DNA of 7,388 nucleotides from Candidatus Fischerbacteria bacterium RBG_13_37_8. Lineage in GTDB: Bacteria; Acidobacteriota; HRBIN11; MFGW01. Location of the stretch: positions 32,576 to 39,963 of the forward strand of contig MFGW01000183.1 of NCBI GenBank assembly GCA_001780385.1. Reading direction: 5' to 3'. Positions 1 to 6,805 of the stretch are shown one piece after another; position 1 is the stretch's first letter, and each line of letters begins with the position of its first letter. The position numbers and the translations under genes were made by a program. The notes under the pieces were generated by a model, which had not been told where the DNA came from, did not search any database, and worked only from the letters and a program-made list of their open reading frames with translations.

Positions 1-1533
1 TTAGTAGGAGGTGGTTCAGCCGAAGGTTCACTGGATGCCGCCAATATTTTAAAACCATATCTTTCGCGAAGAGAATTGCAATGCATTGGCGCTTCTACCC
101 CTTCTGAATACAGGAAACATATTGAAAAAGACAGAGCTTTTGAACGACGGTTCCAACCTCTCTTCTTGCAACCCCCGTCCGAAGAATTAACCACAGACAT
201 ACTCAAAGGAATTAAAAATAAATACGAAGATTTTCATGCTGTTACCTATTCAGATGAAGCATTGCGTTCCATTGTCTTTCTCTCCAGCAGGTTTATTACT
301 GACCGTGTATTTCCTGATAAGGCAATCGATCTTATGGATGAAGTAGGTTCTTTCGTTAAATTAACACATAACTCGCCCGATAATCCCCCCAAAGATAACC
401 TGTCACGTTCCAAACTGGAACACCATGATCCCTCATATCAATTTAACAAGGAAATTGATACAACACAAGAATCAACTGTTTCACACACTCTTATTACAAA
501 AGATAATGTTAAAGAAGTAATTTCTTACATGACGGGTATTCCCCTCGCTACCCTAAAAGAAGATGAAACGGAAAAATTAATCAATCTCGAATATGAATTG
601 CAAAAGCATATTGTTTCTCAAAAACAAGCTATTACCGCATTATGCAAAGCAATTAGAAGATCAAGAATTGGTTTAAAAAATCCTGATAAACCAGCCGGCT
701 CTTTTATTTTCCTGGGCCCTACAGGTGTCGGAAAAACAGAAATGGCACGTTGCCTTTCACGCTATTTATTCGGCAGTGAAAAAGCAATGATACGATTTGA
801 CATGTCGGAATTCATGGAAAAACATTCCGTTTCAAAACTGATTGGTTCCCCTCCCGGATATGTCGGATATGAGGAAGGCGGTATTTTAACTGAAAAAATA
901 CGCCGAAATCCCTATGCTGTTATTTTGCTTGATGAAATTGAAAAAGCTCATCCTCATATTTTTAATATTTTGCTTCAGATACTTGATGATGGTCATTTAA
1001 TGGATTCATTCGGTAATAGAGTGGATTTTAAAAATACATTTATTATAATGACGTCAAATCTGGGAGCGCGCCATATAGAAAAAAAATCACGTCTCGGATT
1101 TCACCAGGATGATGCATTGGATAATTATGAATTTATCAAGGAACAGGTGCTGCAAGAAGTGAAAAATACATTTAATCCTGAATTCATCAACCGGCTCGAT
1201 GAAATAATTGTTTTTCATCCACTAAATATTGTTGATTTAATGCAGATACTTGATCTGATGATGATACAAATAAATGAAGAAATTCAGGAACGTGACATTA
1301 TTATTACCCTTTCCGAAGAAGCAAAACGTTATATAATTGATATAGCCTGTCATGACAGAAAATATGGGGCGCGTCCACTTAGAAGAGCCCTCCAACGCTA
1401 CGTGGAGGATCCCATAGCCGATCTTTTATTAAAAGAAGAACACACCACACCGGGCATTATTTCAGTTGAACTCCATAATGAAGAATTACTATACACAGCT
1501 TCTTCAAAAACTTTATCAGAGGTGGCAAAATAA
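1..1533 (+). CDS. clpC: ClpC-type ATP-dependent Clp protease ATP-binding subunit (3' part; 5' end outside window)
   Basis: This is a Hsp100/Clp AAA+ unfoldase, a cytoplasmic hexamer that threads proteins into the ClpP peptidase. The frame is open from base 1, so roughly the first 300 residues (N-domain and D1 Walker A/B) are missing. Visible parts, numbered from base 1: the end of D1 with the AANILKP stretch, sensor-1-like CIGAST, the ERRFQP arginine finger and PDKAIDL; a short linker at about 122-164; and D2 with Walker A GPTGVGKT (239-246), the pore loop GYVGY, Walker B ILLDEIEK (D311, E312), the arginine finger in FINRLDE (R398) and sensor 2 GARPLRR. The tripeptide LGF at 365-367 matches the ClpP-docking loop (IGF/LGF/VGF) of ClpA/ClpC/ClpX; ClpB disaggregases lack it. 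The linker has no UVR motif and is shorter than in usual ClpC. The TAA is 3 nt before bamA, so the two genes are probably co-transcribed. ClpA is the alternative, but the C-terminal wording (PLRRALQRYVEDPIADLL) is ClpC-like. Confidence 0.9.
   Translation, partial: LVGGGSAEGSLDAANILKPYLSRRELQCIGASTPSEYRKHIEKDRAFERRFQPLFLQPPSEELTTDILKGIKNKYEDFHAVTYSDEALRSIVFLSSRFITDRVFPDKAIDLMDEVGSFVKLTHNSPDNPPKDNLSRSKLEHHDPSYQFNKEIDTTQESTVSHTLITKDNVKEVISYMTGIPLATLKEDETEKLINLEYELQKHIVSQKQAITALCKAIRRSRIGLKNPDKPAGSFIFLGPTGVGKTEMARCLSRYLFGSEKAMIRFDMSEFMEKHSVSKLIGSPPGYVGYEEGGILTEKIRRNPYAVILLDEIEKAHPHIFNILLQILDDGHLMDSFGNRVDFKNTFIIMTSNLGARHIEKKSRLGFHQDDALDNYEFIKEQVLQEVKNTFNPEFINRLDEIIVFHPLNIVDLMQILDLMMIQINEEIQERDIIITLSEEAKRYIIDIACHDRKYGARPLRRALQRYVEDPIADLLLKEEHTTPGIISVELHNEELLYTASSKTLSEVAK
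1518..1525 (+). promoter_or_regulatory. Ribosome binding site for bamA, inside the end of clpC
   Basis: AGAGGTGG lies 11 nt before the ATG at 1537. It is read within the last codons of clpC (Ser-Glu-Val-Ala-Lys-stop), so the upstream C-terminus carries the ribosome binding site. This supports the ATG at 1537 as the bamA start and suggests translational coupling. Confidence 0.7.
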
Positions 1534-1536
1534 TTC

Positions 1537-3906
1537 ATGAATATACAAAAAATATTTAATAATAAAACTTCTGTCTTTTTGCTGCTGCTCATTATGATCG
1601 CGTGGACCGCCTGTCTGGCACAACAAGATGAGCAAACAGCTAAAATTCAGCAGATAAAAATCGAAGGTCAAAAACATATCGCACTTCAAACATACCAATA
1701 TTATATGCAATGTAAAGAAGGCGATCTTTACGATGAGACTAGATTAAAAGCAGATCTTATGAAATTGTGGAAAACAGATCTATTCCTCGATGTAAAAATG
1801 GAAGTGGAAGATGGCACAGATGGTAAAATAGTTATTATCAAAGTTAAGGAAAAACCTAAAATAAAAGAAATAAGTTACCAGGGTCAAAAAAAGCTTAATA
1901 TTTCTGATATAACAAAAAAAATAGAAGAAAAAAAATTAGACTTGAAGCCTGATAATTTTTATGATCCTTTCGTGGCAAAGAAAACTGAAAATGTTATTCG
2001 TGAATTGCTCGAAGAAAAAGGATACCGTCTTGCTTCTGTTACTATGTCCGTGGAATACCTGAAAGAAAATTATGTAAAGGTAATTTATAAAATTGATGAA
2101 GGAGAATCACTAAGGATAGGCAAAATAGAATTTTCCGCTAATAAAGCTTATCCTGATAAAAAATTAAGAAAAAGCATGAAAAAATTAAAACAGCATAATT
2201 TTCTATCCTGGATTACGAAAAAGGATAAATTAGATACAGAAAAATTAGATGAAGATGTGGAAAATGTTAAGGAATTTTATTATAACCACGGATATATCAA
2301 CATTAAAATTGGAGAGCCCAAGATAACATCATATGACACAAAAACTTTCTTTCGCAGAAAAGAAATAAAACGACTCATAATTAGTTTTCCGGTTGAAGAA
2401 GGAAACCAATTTAAATTCGGACAAATAACCATAACGGGTAATAAAGTCCTTGAAGAAAAAAAGCTTATCAAACTTGCTACATTTAAGGAAGGTGACATAT
2501 TTAGCCGATCAAAAATACGTGATTTCATTCAGGATGCACAGGAACTTTATGGTGAATACGGGTATTTATTTGCTTCGCTGCAACCATCTTTGGATATCAA
2601 GGAAACAGAAAAAATAGCAAATATAGAATTTCAGGTACTGGAAGATTATCCGCAATATGTACGTAAGATAGAATTCATAGATAATACGTATACCTATGAT
2701 AAAGTATTAAGACGCGAAATGAAAATTCAGGAAGGAGACCTGGTAAAAATAAGTCTGTTGCGAAAAAGCTTTGACAGACTATATCGAACAGGTTTTTTTG
2801 ATAATATCGAACCGGATGTTCAAAAAGTTGAAAATGAGCAGTCAAAAATTGATTTAAAAGTCAAAGTGCAGGAAAACAAAAGAAATGAGATACGATTTGG
2901 CGGTGGATATAGTCAACTTGAAAAATTCTTTGGAACGATTGCTTTTTCGACGCGTAATTTATTTGGAACGGGAAAAATTTTTGATATTTATATTCAAAAT
3001 GGTTCCCGAACATCCATGTACAAGGCTGGAGTTACCGATCCTTATTTTTTAGGGTATGATTATACCCTGGGAATAGACCTGGCACGTTCACGATTGGAAT
3101 ATTACATTTTTGACCGGCAATCCACAGGCGGAACCATTCTTTTTGGATTTCCTGTATATGAAGAAGTACGATCATTATTTGCCTACGGATACGAAGTAAC
3201 TAATGTTTCAAATATCATAACCGAACAAACCGCAGATCCGGATTTAATAGCATTTTATCAATTACTTTACGGAACCGGAACAAGAAGGACGCAAAGCAGA
3301 TTTATTCCACAAATTTACCGTTCGACACTCAACAATCCAATGGATCCTACGGATGGAAGCAACATATCGCTGGCTGTTAGTTTTGCTGGAGGCATTTTGG
3401 GTGGCAATGTAAATCTCGTTAAACCAATTTTTAAAATCACCCAATTTCATCCCATCGGCAGGAGACCAACCGTATTTGCGTATAATTTTGAAACAGGATA
3501 CGCGAAAGGATTTGGTGGTTTGGAAGTTCCTGTTTATGAAAATTTTTTCCTCGGCGGTGAATATTCCATTCGTGGATATGATATTAGAACTATAGGTCCT
3601 ATTGATCCTAATATAAGTAAGGTATATACAATCGGTGGCGATAAATATCTTCAATTTAACATGGAATATCAAATACCTATTGCAGGACCGGTCAAATTAG
3701 CTGCATTTTTGGATGGAGGCAATGCATTTGCCAAGGGTGAAAGAATTGATTTTACCGACTTGCGGTATTCAGCAGGAGCTGAAATACGAATTATGGCTCC
3801 CTTTTTTAATGCCCCCATTCGTTTTATCTATGCAATCAATTTTAACAGAGGACCTATTGTAGTAGACAGAACTACGTTCCGTTTTGCTATAGGAAGAACT
3901 TTTTAG
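1537..3906 (+). CDS. bamA: Outer membrane protein assembly factor BamA (Omp85 family)
   Basis: BamA is the outer-membrane core of the BAM complex, which folds and inserts beta-barrel proteins. The 789-residue length is normal for the family. Residues 1-28 look like a Sec signal peptide: Lys near the start, a hydrophobic core at about 13-23, and likely cleavage after CLA before QQ. Five POTRA domains follow at roughly 36-105, 106-189, 192-289, 292-370 and 373-447, each with the beta-alpha-alpha-beta-beta wording (for example RKIEF...LRREMKIQEGD...YRTGFFDNI in POTRA5). The barrel runs from about 450 to the end. It contains GGGYS, STRNLFGTG, TDPYFLG and the conserved barrel-lumen loop motif IRGY (678-681, the VRGF/Y position), and ends in a terminal phenylalanine (GRTF), the usual beta-signal ending. 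POTRA1-3 are very lysine-rich. The start is fixed by the signal peptide and the upstream SD. The stop TAG overlaps the SD of skp. No lipobox is convincing (WTAC lacks the usual -3 residue). Confidence 0.96.
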   Translation: MNIQKIFNNKTSVFLLLLIMIAWTACLAQQDEQTAKIQQIKIEGQKHIALQTYQYYMQCKEGDLYDETRLKADLMKLWKTDLFLDVKMEVEDGTDGKIVIIKVKEKPKIKEISYQGQKKLNISDITKKIEEKKLDLKPDNFYDPFVAKKTENVIRELLEEKGYRLASVTMSVEYLKENYVKVIYKIDEGESLRIGKIEFSANKAYPDKKLRKSMKKLKQHNFLSWITKKDKLDTEKLDEDVENVKEFYYNHGYINIKIGEPKITSYDTKTFFRRKEIKRLIISFPVEEGNQFKFGQITITGNKVLEEKKLIKLATFKEGDIFSRSKIRDFIQDAQELYGEYGYLFASLQPSLDIKETEKIANIEFQVLEDYPQYVRKIEFIDNTYTYDKVLRREMKIQEGDLVKISLLRKSFDRLYRTGFFDNIEPDVQKVENEQSKIDLKVKVQENKRNEIRFGGGYSQLEKFFGTIAFSTRNLFGTGKIFDIYIQNGSRTSMYKAGVTDPYFLGYDYTLGIDLARSRLEYYIFDRQSTGGTILFGFPVYEEVRSLFAYGYEVTNVSNIITEQTADPDLIAFYQLLYGTGTRRTQSRFIPQIYRSTLNNPMDPTDGSNISLAVSFAGGILGGNVNLVKPIFKITQFHPIGRRPTVFAYNFETGYAKGFGGLEVPVYENFFLGGEYSIRGYDIRTIGPIDPNISKVYTIGGDKYLQFNMEYQIPIAGPVKLAAFLDGGNAFAKGERIDFTDLRYSAGAEIRIMAPFFNAPIRFIYAINFNRGPIVVDRTTFRFAIGRTF

Positions 3907-3911
3907 GAGGT
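3905..3911 (+). promoter_or_regulatory. Ribosome binding site for skp, overlapping the bamA stop codon
   Basis: AGGAGGT is a near-perfect Shine-Dalgarno sequence. Its first bases are the AG of the bamA TAG stop, and its core ends 5 nt before GTG at 3916. This strong, well-spaced site decides in favour of the GTG start. Confidence 0.8.
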
Positions 3912-3915
3912 AATT

Positions 3916-4452
3916 GTGAATATCAAAAAAGTAGTGTTGTTTCTATTATGTTCATTGGTAACTCTGCCGCTTATGGCACAACAAAATTCATTAAAAATTG
4001 GCGTGGTGGATGCTGAAAAAATATTACGAAATTCCGTTGAAATGCAGAAAGCATACAAAGACATCCAAACTCTCATTGACAAAAAATCAGCTGAATTAAA
4101 AAAGAAACAGGAAGATATTGCACAACTTGAAGATAAATATAAAACCCAAGCTTCAGTACTTTCAAGCGACGCAAGAGGTCAACTTGAAGAAAAAATACGG
4201 AAAGGATATACTGATATTGATAAATTCAGAGAAGATTCAAAAATTGAAATACAAACAAAAGAAACTTCTGCCCTTAGTGAAATGGAAAAGAAAGTCAGTC
4301 CTTTAATTCAGCAAATAGGAAATCAAGAAAATTTTACCCTCATTCTTAGAAAAGAAATGGTTGTTTTCATGAGTGAGACTATCGATATTACTGATAAAAT
4401 AGTTGCTCTTTTAAATGAAGCAGCTCCCAAACCTCAACAAAATACTAAGTAA
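3916..4452 (+). CDS. skp: Periplasmic OMP chaperone Skp/OmpH family
   Basis: Skp is a periplasmic trimeric chaperone that holds unfolded outer-membrane proteins for delivery to BamA. The 178-residue product starts at GTG, supported by an AGGAGG 5 nt upstream. It has a signal peptide: MNIKK basic start, a hydrophobic core at about 6-18, and likely cleavage after LMA before QQ. The mature start, LKIGVVDAEKIL, is the typical first strand of the OmpH family. Residues about 40-125 are rich in Lys, Glu and Gln with heptad-like spacing, fitting the long helical tentacle coiled coil. The C-terminal VVFMSETIDITDKIVALLN matches the family ending with strand plus helix (typically 'DIT..V...LN'). It sits between bamA and lpxD, the classical position. 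The last codon is followed at once by the lpxD ATG. The family is certain; calling it Skp rather than a generic OmpH-like protein rests on its place beside bamA. Confidence 0.92.
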   Translation: MNIKKVVLFLLCSLVTLPLMAQQNSLKIGVVDAEKILRNSVEMQKAYKDIQTLIDKKSAELKKKQEDIAQLEDKYKTQASVLSSDARGQLEEKIRKGYTDIDKFREDSKIEIQTKETSALSEMEKKVSPLIQQIGNQENFTLILRKEMVVFMSETIDITDKIVALLNEAAPKPQQNTK

Positions 4453-5481
4453 ATGAAAGAATTTGATTTATACGCTATCGCAGAATTAATAGGCGGCGAA
4501 CTGCATGGTGATCCTGCGCTGAAAATAAAAAACATAACTGCACTTGAAGAAGCCACCGAAGGTGATATCACGCTCTTGCGAAGCGAAAAACATCTTTCAT
4601 TAATACCGGCAAGTAAAGCTTCTGCATTTATTATTCCACATACCTTTCCGGATATGTCCTGCGCTTATATTAAAGTGAAAGACATTTCGTTTGCGCTAGC
4701 GATTCTCATTCCTGTATTTTATCCGGAAAGCAGAATGGAAGCATTTATCTCCAAGCATGCATTTGTTAGTCCCAGCGCTCGTTTAAATGATACCATAGTG
4801 GTACTGCCTTACGTGTATATTGGGAATAATGCTACCATAGGACGCGGAACAATAGTACATCCTTTCACACATGTTGGTAATGAAGTGAGCATCGGAGAAT
4901 ATTGTCTTATACATCCATCTGTAGTTATTTGCGATAAAGTAAAAATAGGCAACAGGGTAATAGTACAAGCAGGAGCAGTTATCGGTTCTGATGGATTCGG
5001 TTACGCCAGGGAAAACAATAAATTTTTAAAAATACCTCATAAGGGAGAAGTAATAATAGAAGATGAAGTTGAAATTGGTGCCAATGCCTGTATTGACAGA
5101 GCTACTCTCGGAAAAACCATAATTAAAAAGGGAACAAAAATTGATAACTTAGTTCAAATAGCGCACAACTGTCAAATCGGAGAAAATTGTGCCCTTGCTG
5201 CACTAGTCGGACTTTCCGGCAGCACTTCAATTGGTGACAGAGTAATGATGGGTGGCCAATCAGCAACTGCCGGTCATCTTCAAATAGGCAATGATTCGTT
5301 GATCGGAGGACAAGCCGGAGTTACTCGTAACCTGAATGCCGGCAGTAATGTCATGGGAACTCCTGCTATTGACCTTAATACATGGAAACGAATTCAGGTG
5401 CTCCTCGGTCAAATTCCTGAATTATTCGATAAAATAAAAAAACTTGAAGAAAAAATCTCGCTTCTTCACAAAAAAGAATAA
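4453..5481 (+). CDS. lpxD: UDP-3-O-(3-hydroxyacyl)glucosamine N-acyltransferase LpxD
   Basis: LpxD catalyses the third step of lipid A synthesis: transfer of a 3-hydroxyacyl chain from ACP to the 2-amine of UDP-3-O-acyl-glucosamine, in the cytoplasm. The 342-residue length is typical. Residues 1-100 form the N-terminal uridine-binding domain (DLYAIAELIGGEL, ITALEEATEGDITLL). Residues about 101-300 are left-handed beta-helix hexapeptide repeats. They contain the IGSDGFGYA motif (178-186) and QIAHNCQIG with the catalytic-position His238 (E. coli His239). The C-terminal helix contains WKR at 311-313 and a Lys/Glu-rich coiled end that trimers use for ACP binding. Two usually conserved spots differ: ALVGLSGS where AQVGISGS is common, and GGQSATAGH where GGQVG-AGH is common. 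E. coli also varies there, so activity is probably retained. The ATG abuts the skp stop (TAAATG) with no evident Shine-Dalgarno, so translation is probably coupled to skp. Confidence 0.96.
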   Translation: MKEFDLYAIAELIGGELHGDPALKIKNITALEEATEGDITLLRSEKHLSLIPASKASAFIIPHTFPDMSCAYIKVKDISFALAILIPVFYPESRMEAFISKHAFVSPSARLNDTIVVLPYVYIGNNATIGRGTIVHPFTHVGNEVSIGEYCLIHPSVVICDKVKIGNRVIVQAGAVIGSDGFGYARENNKFLKIPHKGEVIIEDEVEIGANACIDRATLGKTIIKKGTKIDNLVQIAHNCQIGENCALAALVGLSGSTSIGDRVMMGGQSATAGHLQIGNDSLIGGQAGVTRNLNAGSNVMGTPAIDLNTWKRIQVLLGQIPELFDKIKKLEEKISLLHKKE

Positions 5482-5482
5482 C

Positions 5483-5551
5483 ATGATTAAGCTTTTTTTA
5501 ACTAATTCAAGCAAATCTTTTTTGCTGCTTACTGTCAGAGGAAAAAAATGA
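5483..5551 (+). other. Possible 22-codon ORF bridging lpxD and fabZ
   Basis: An ATG lies one base after the lpxD stop, and the frame runs 22 codons to a TGA that overlaps the fabZ ATG as ATGA. The predicted peptide begins MIKLFLTNSS, continues with a Leu-rich stretch and ends in a basic RGKK. It has no good Shine-Dalgarno of its own (only a weak A-rich AAGAA), no recognisable family, and a composition that simply follows the T-rich spacer. It could be a coupling leader that carries ribosomes from lpxD to fabZ, a decayed remnant, or chance. I regard chance as quite likely. Confidence 0.2.
5537..5542 (+). promoter_or_regulatory. Ribosome binding site for fabZ
   Basis: AGAGGA sits 5 nt before the ATG at 5548 and sets the fabZ start. 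It is the only SD in the window located in non-coding spacer rather than inside an upstream recognised gene. Confidence 0.65.
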
Positions 5552-6021
5552 ATGCAAAAACTATTATTGATATTTTAAAAATTCTGCCGCACCGGTACCC
5601 GGTCCTTTTAATTGACAAAGTTCTTGAAATAGTACCGTTTAAAAAAATTGTAGCTATTAAAAATGTCAGTGCGAATGAACCTTATTTTATGGGTCATTTT
5701 CCTGATAACCCGATTATGCCAGGTGTTCTGCAAATTGAAGCTATGGCACAAGCCGGCGCCATACTGCTTCTCAGTAGTCTGGAAGAGCCAAAAGTGAATA
5801 CAGCATATCTGCTTGGAATAGATAAAGCTCGTTTCAGGCAAAAAGTATTACCCGGAGATCAACTCCTTATTGAAGCCGAAGTTATTAAAATCCTGCAATC
5901 ATTTTGTAAATTAAAAGCTAAAATTACTGTTGATGGAATTCTCGTTGCAGAAGCTGAATTGCTTACGAGTGCTGAATTCTTGCAACCCGAAAAAACTGAT
6001 ATTACCGAGGAGGTAAAATAA
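5548..6021 (+). CDS. fabZ: 3-hydroxyacyl-[acyl-carrier-protein] dehydratase FabZ
   Basis: FabZ is a hot-dog-fold enzyme of type II fatty acid synthesis that dehydrates 3-hydroxyacyl-ACP to trans-2-enoyl-ACP. It competes with LpxA and LpxD for the same 3-hydroxyacyl-ACP pool, which explains its place in the lipid A cluster. The 157-residue length is normal. The family entry motif ILPHRYPVLLIDKV is at about 12-25. The active-site His50 lies in MGHFPDNPIMPG (48-59) and the catalytic Glu64 in LQIEAMAQAG (61-70). The ruler and dimer region DKARFRQKVLPGDQL follows. The start is supported by AGAGGA 5 nt upstream. The gene stands alone and is not fused to lpxC, unlike the LpxC-FabZ fusions of typical Bacteroidota. 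Its last codons (Thr-Glu-Glu-Val-Lys) contain the lpxA ribosome binding site. Confidence 0.96.
   Translation: MNAKTIIDILKILPHRYPVLLIDKVLEIVPFKKIVAIKNVSANEPYFMGHFPDNPIMPGVLQIEAMAQAGAILLLSSLEEPKVNTAYLLGIDKARFRQKVLPGDQLLIEAEVIKILQSFCKLKAKITVDGILVAEAELLTSAEFLQPEKTDITEEVK
6007..6014 (+). promoter_or_regulatory. Ribosome binding site for lpxA, inside the end of fabZ
   Basis: GAGGAGGT lies 11 nt before the ATG at 6026 and encodes the Glu-Glu-Val tail of FabZ. The spacing is somewhat long, as at the bamA junction, but the match is strong and no nearer start codon fits the LpxA N-terminus. Confidence 0.7.
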
Positions 6022-6025
6022 AACT

Positions 6026-6796
6026 ATGAGTTTAATACATCCACTTGCAATAGTTCATACGGAGGCTTCAATAGCTGATTCAGCAACTATCGGTCCTTTT
6101 TGTCACATAGGAAAAAATGTAACTATCGGTGAAGATACCTGCCTGCGGTCACATGTTGTAATAGACGGTATTGTTTCTATAGGCAAAGAATGTACAATAT
6201 ACCCCTTCGTTTCAATTGGTCTGGAACCTCAGGATGTTAAATATCAGGGTGAAGAATCTAAAGTTACAATCGGTGATAATAATATTATCCGTGAAGGAGT
6301 CACCATTCATAGAGGAACACGTCATGGTCATTTAGAAACAAAAATCGGCAATAATAATATGTTTATGGCGTATTCCCATGTAGCCCATGATTGCACCGTT
6401 GGTAATGGTGTCATTCTTATTCATCTTGCTATTGTAGGCGGCCATGTAACCGTGGAAGATTTTGCTGTGCTCGGCGCTTACGCAGGTGTTCATCAATTTT
6501 GTTCTGTCGGAAAATATAGTTTTACCGGTGCATGCTCTGCCGTGACTAAAGACGTGGTTCCTTATAGTTTCGTTTCAGGAGATAGAGCTAAATATTTTGG
6601 TATAAATTCTGTTGGGCTTCATAGACATAATTTTAATCAAAAAACAATTGAAATAATAAAATCAGCTCTCACTACACTGAATAAAATGGACACTCCCATA
6701 GCTCTCGAAACATTAATGGAAAAATGGCCAGATATCCCTGAAATTCAAACAATCATCCACTTTATTAAAAACAGTAAAAGAGGCATCATAAAATAA
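6026..6796 (+). CDS. lpxA: Acyl-ACP--UDP-N-acetylglucosamine O-acyltransferase LpxA
   Basis: LpxA performs the first step of lipid A synthesis: reversible transfer of a 3-hydroxyacyl chain from ACP to the 3-position of UDP-GlcNAc (or of UDP-GlcNAc3N in some species). At 256 residues it is close to E. coli LpxA. The hexapeptide beta-helix spans about 1-185, with IHPLAIV, FVSIGLEPQDVKYQGE and the catalytic His121 in SHVAHDCTVGN (E. coli His125). His118, His140 and His156 fill the E. coli 122, 144 and 160 positions, and Arg200 fills Arg204. The helical C-terminus ends IKNSKRGIIK, like E. coli STRGLIR. Odd points: Ala169 at the acyl-ruler position (Gly173 in E. coli), IHL at 132-134 where ANN is usual, and RHNF where RRGF is usual. 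The start is chosen from the MSLIHPLA alignment and the upstream SD. The TAA is followed after 9 nt by the oxidoreductase. Confidence 0.95.
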   Translation: MSLIHPLAIVHTEASIADSATIGPFCHIGKNVTIGEDTCLRSHVVIDGIVSIGKECTIYPFVSIGLEPQDVKYQGEESKVTIGDNNIIREGVTIHRGTRHGHLETKIGNNNMFMAYSHVAHDCTVGNGVILIHLAIVGGHVTVEDFAVLGAYAGVHQFCSVGKYSFTGACSAVTKDVVPYSFVSGDRAKYFGINSVGLHRHNFNQKTIEIIKSALTTLNKMDTPIALETLMEKWPDIPEIQTIIHFIKNSKRGIIK

Positions 6797-6805
6797 GTAA
6801 CTACC

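Noticed and set aside
76..78. TTG at 76 as the start codon of the Clp ATPase
   Set aside because: The frame is open back to base 1 and the residues before 76 (AANILKP stretch) align with conserved ClpC D1 sequence, so the gene is cut by the window edge rather than starting here.
1597..1630. BamA N-terminus as a lipoprotein signal
   Set aside because: A Cys follows WTA, but Trp at the -3 position does not fit a lipobox, and cleavage after CLA before QQ by signal peptidase I fits better, as expected for BamA.
3262..3672. 136-codon ORF on the - strand
   Set aside because: It lies fully inside the bamA barrel, which is a clear Omp85 match on the + strand; the antisense translation shows no recognisable domain and no SD.
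4118..4306. 62-codon + strand ORF within skp
   Set aside because: It is an out-of-frame shadow of the A-rich coiled-coil part of skp; the lysine- and isoleucine-rich product reflects base composition.
5510..5526. Hairpin in the lpxD-fabZ spacer (6-bp stem AGCAAA/TTTGCT, 5-nt loop) as a terminator
   Set aside because: The stem is short and AT-rich, the T-run lies in the loop/stem rather than after it, and the cluster continues at once with fabZ. It does not reach the fabZ SD either, so an SD-masking role is not supported.
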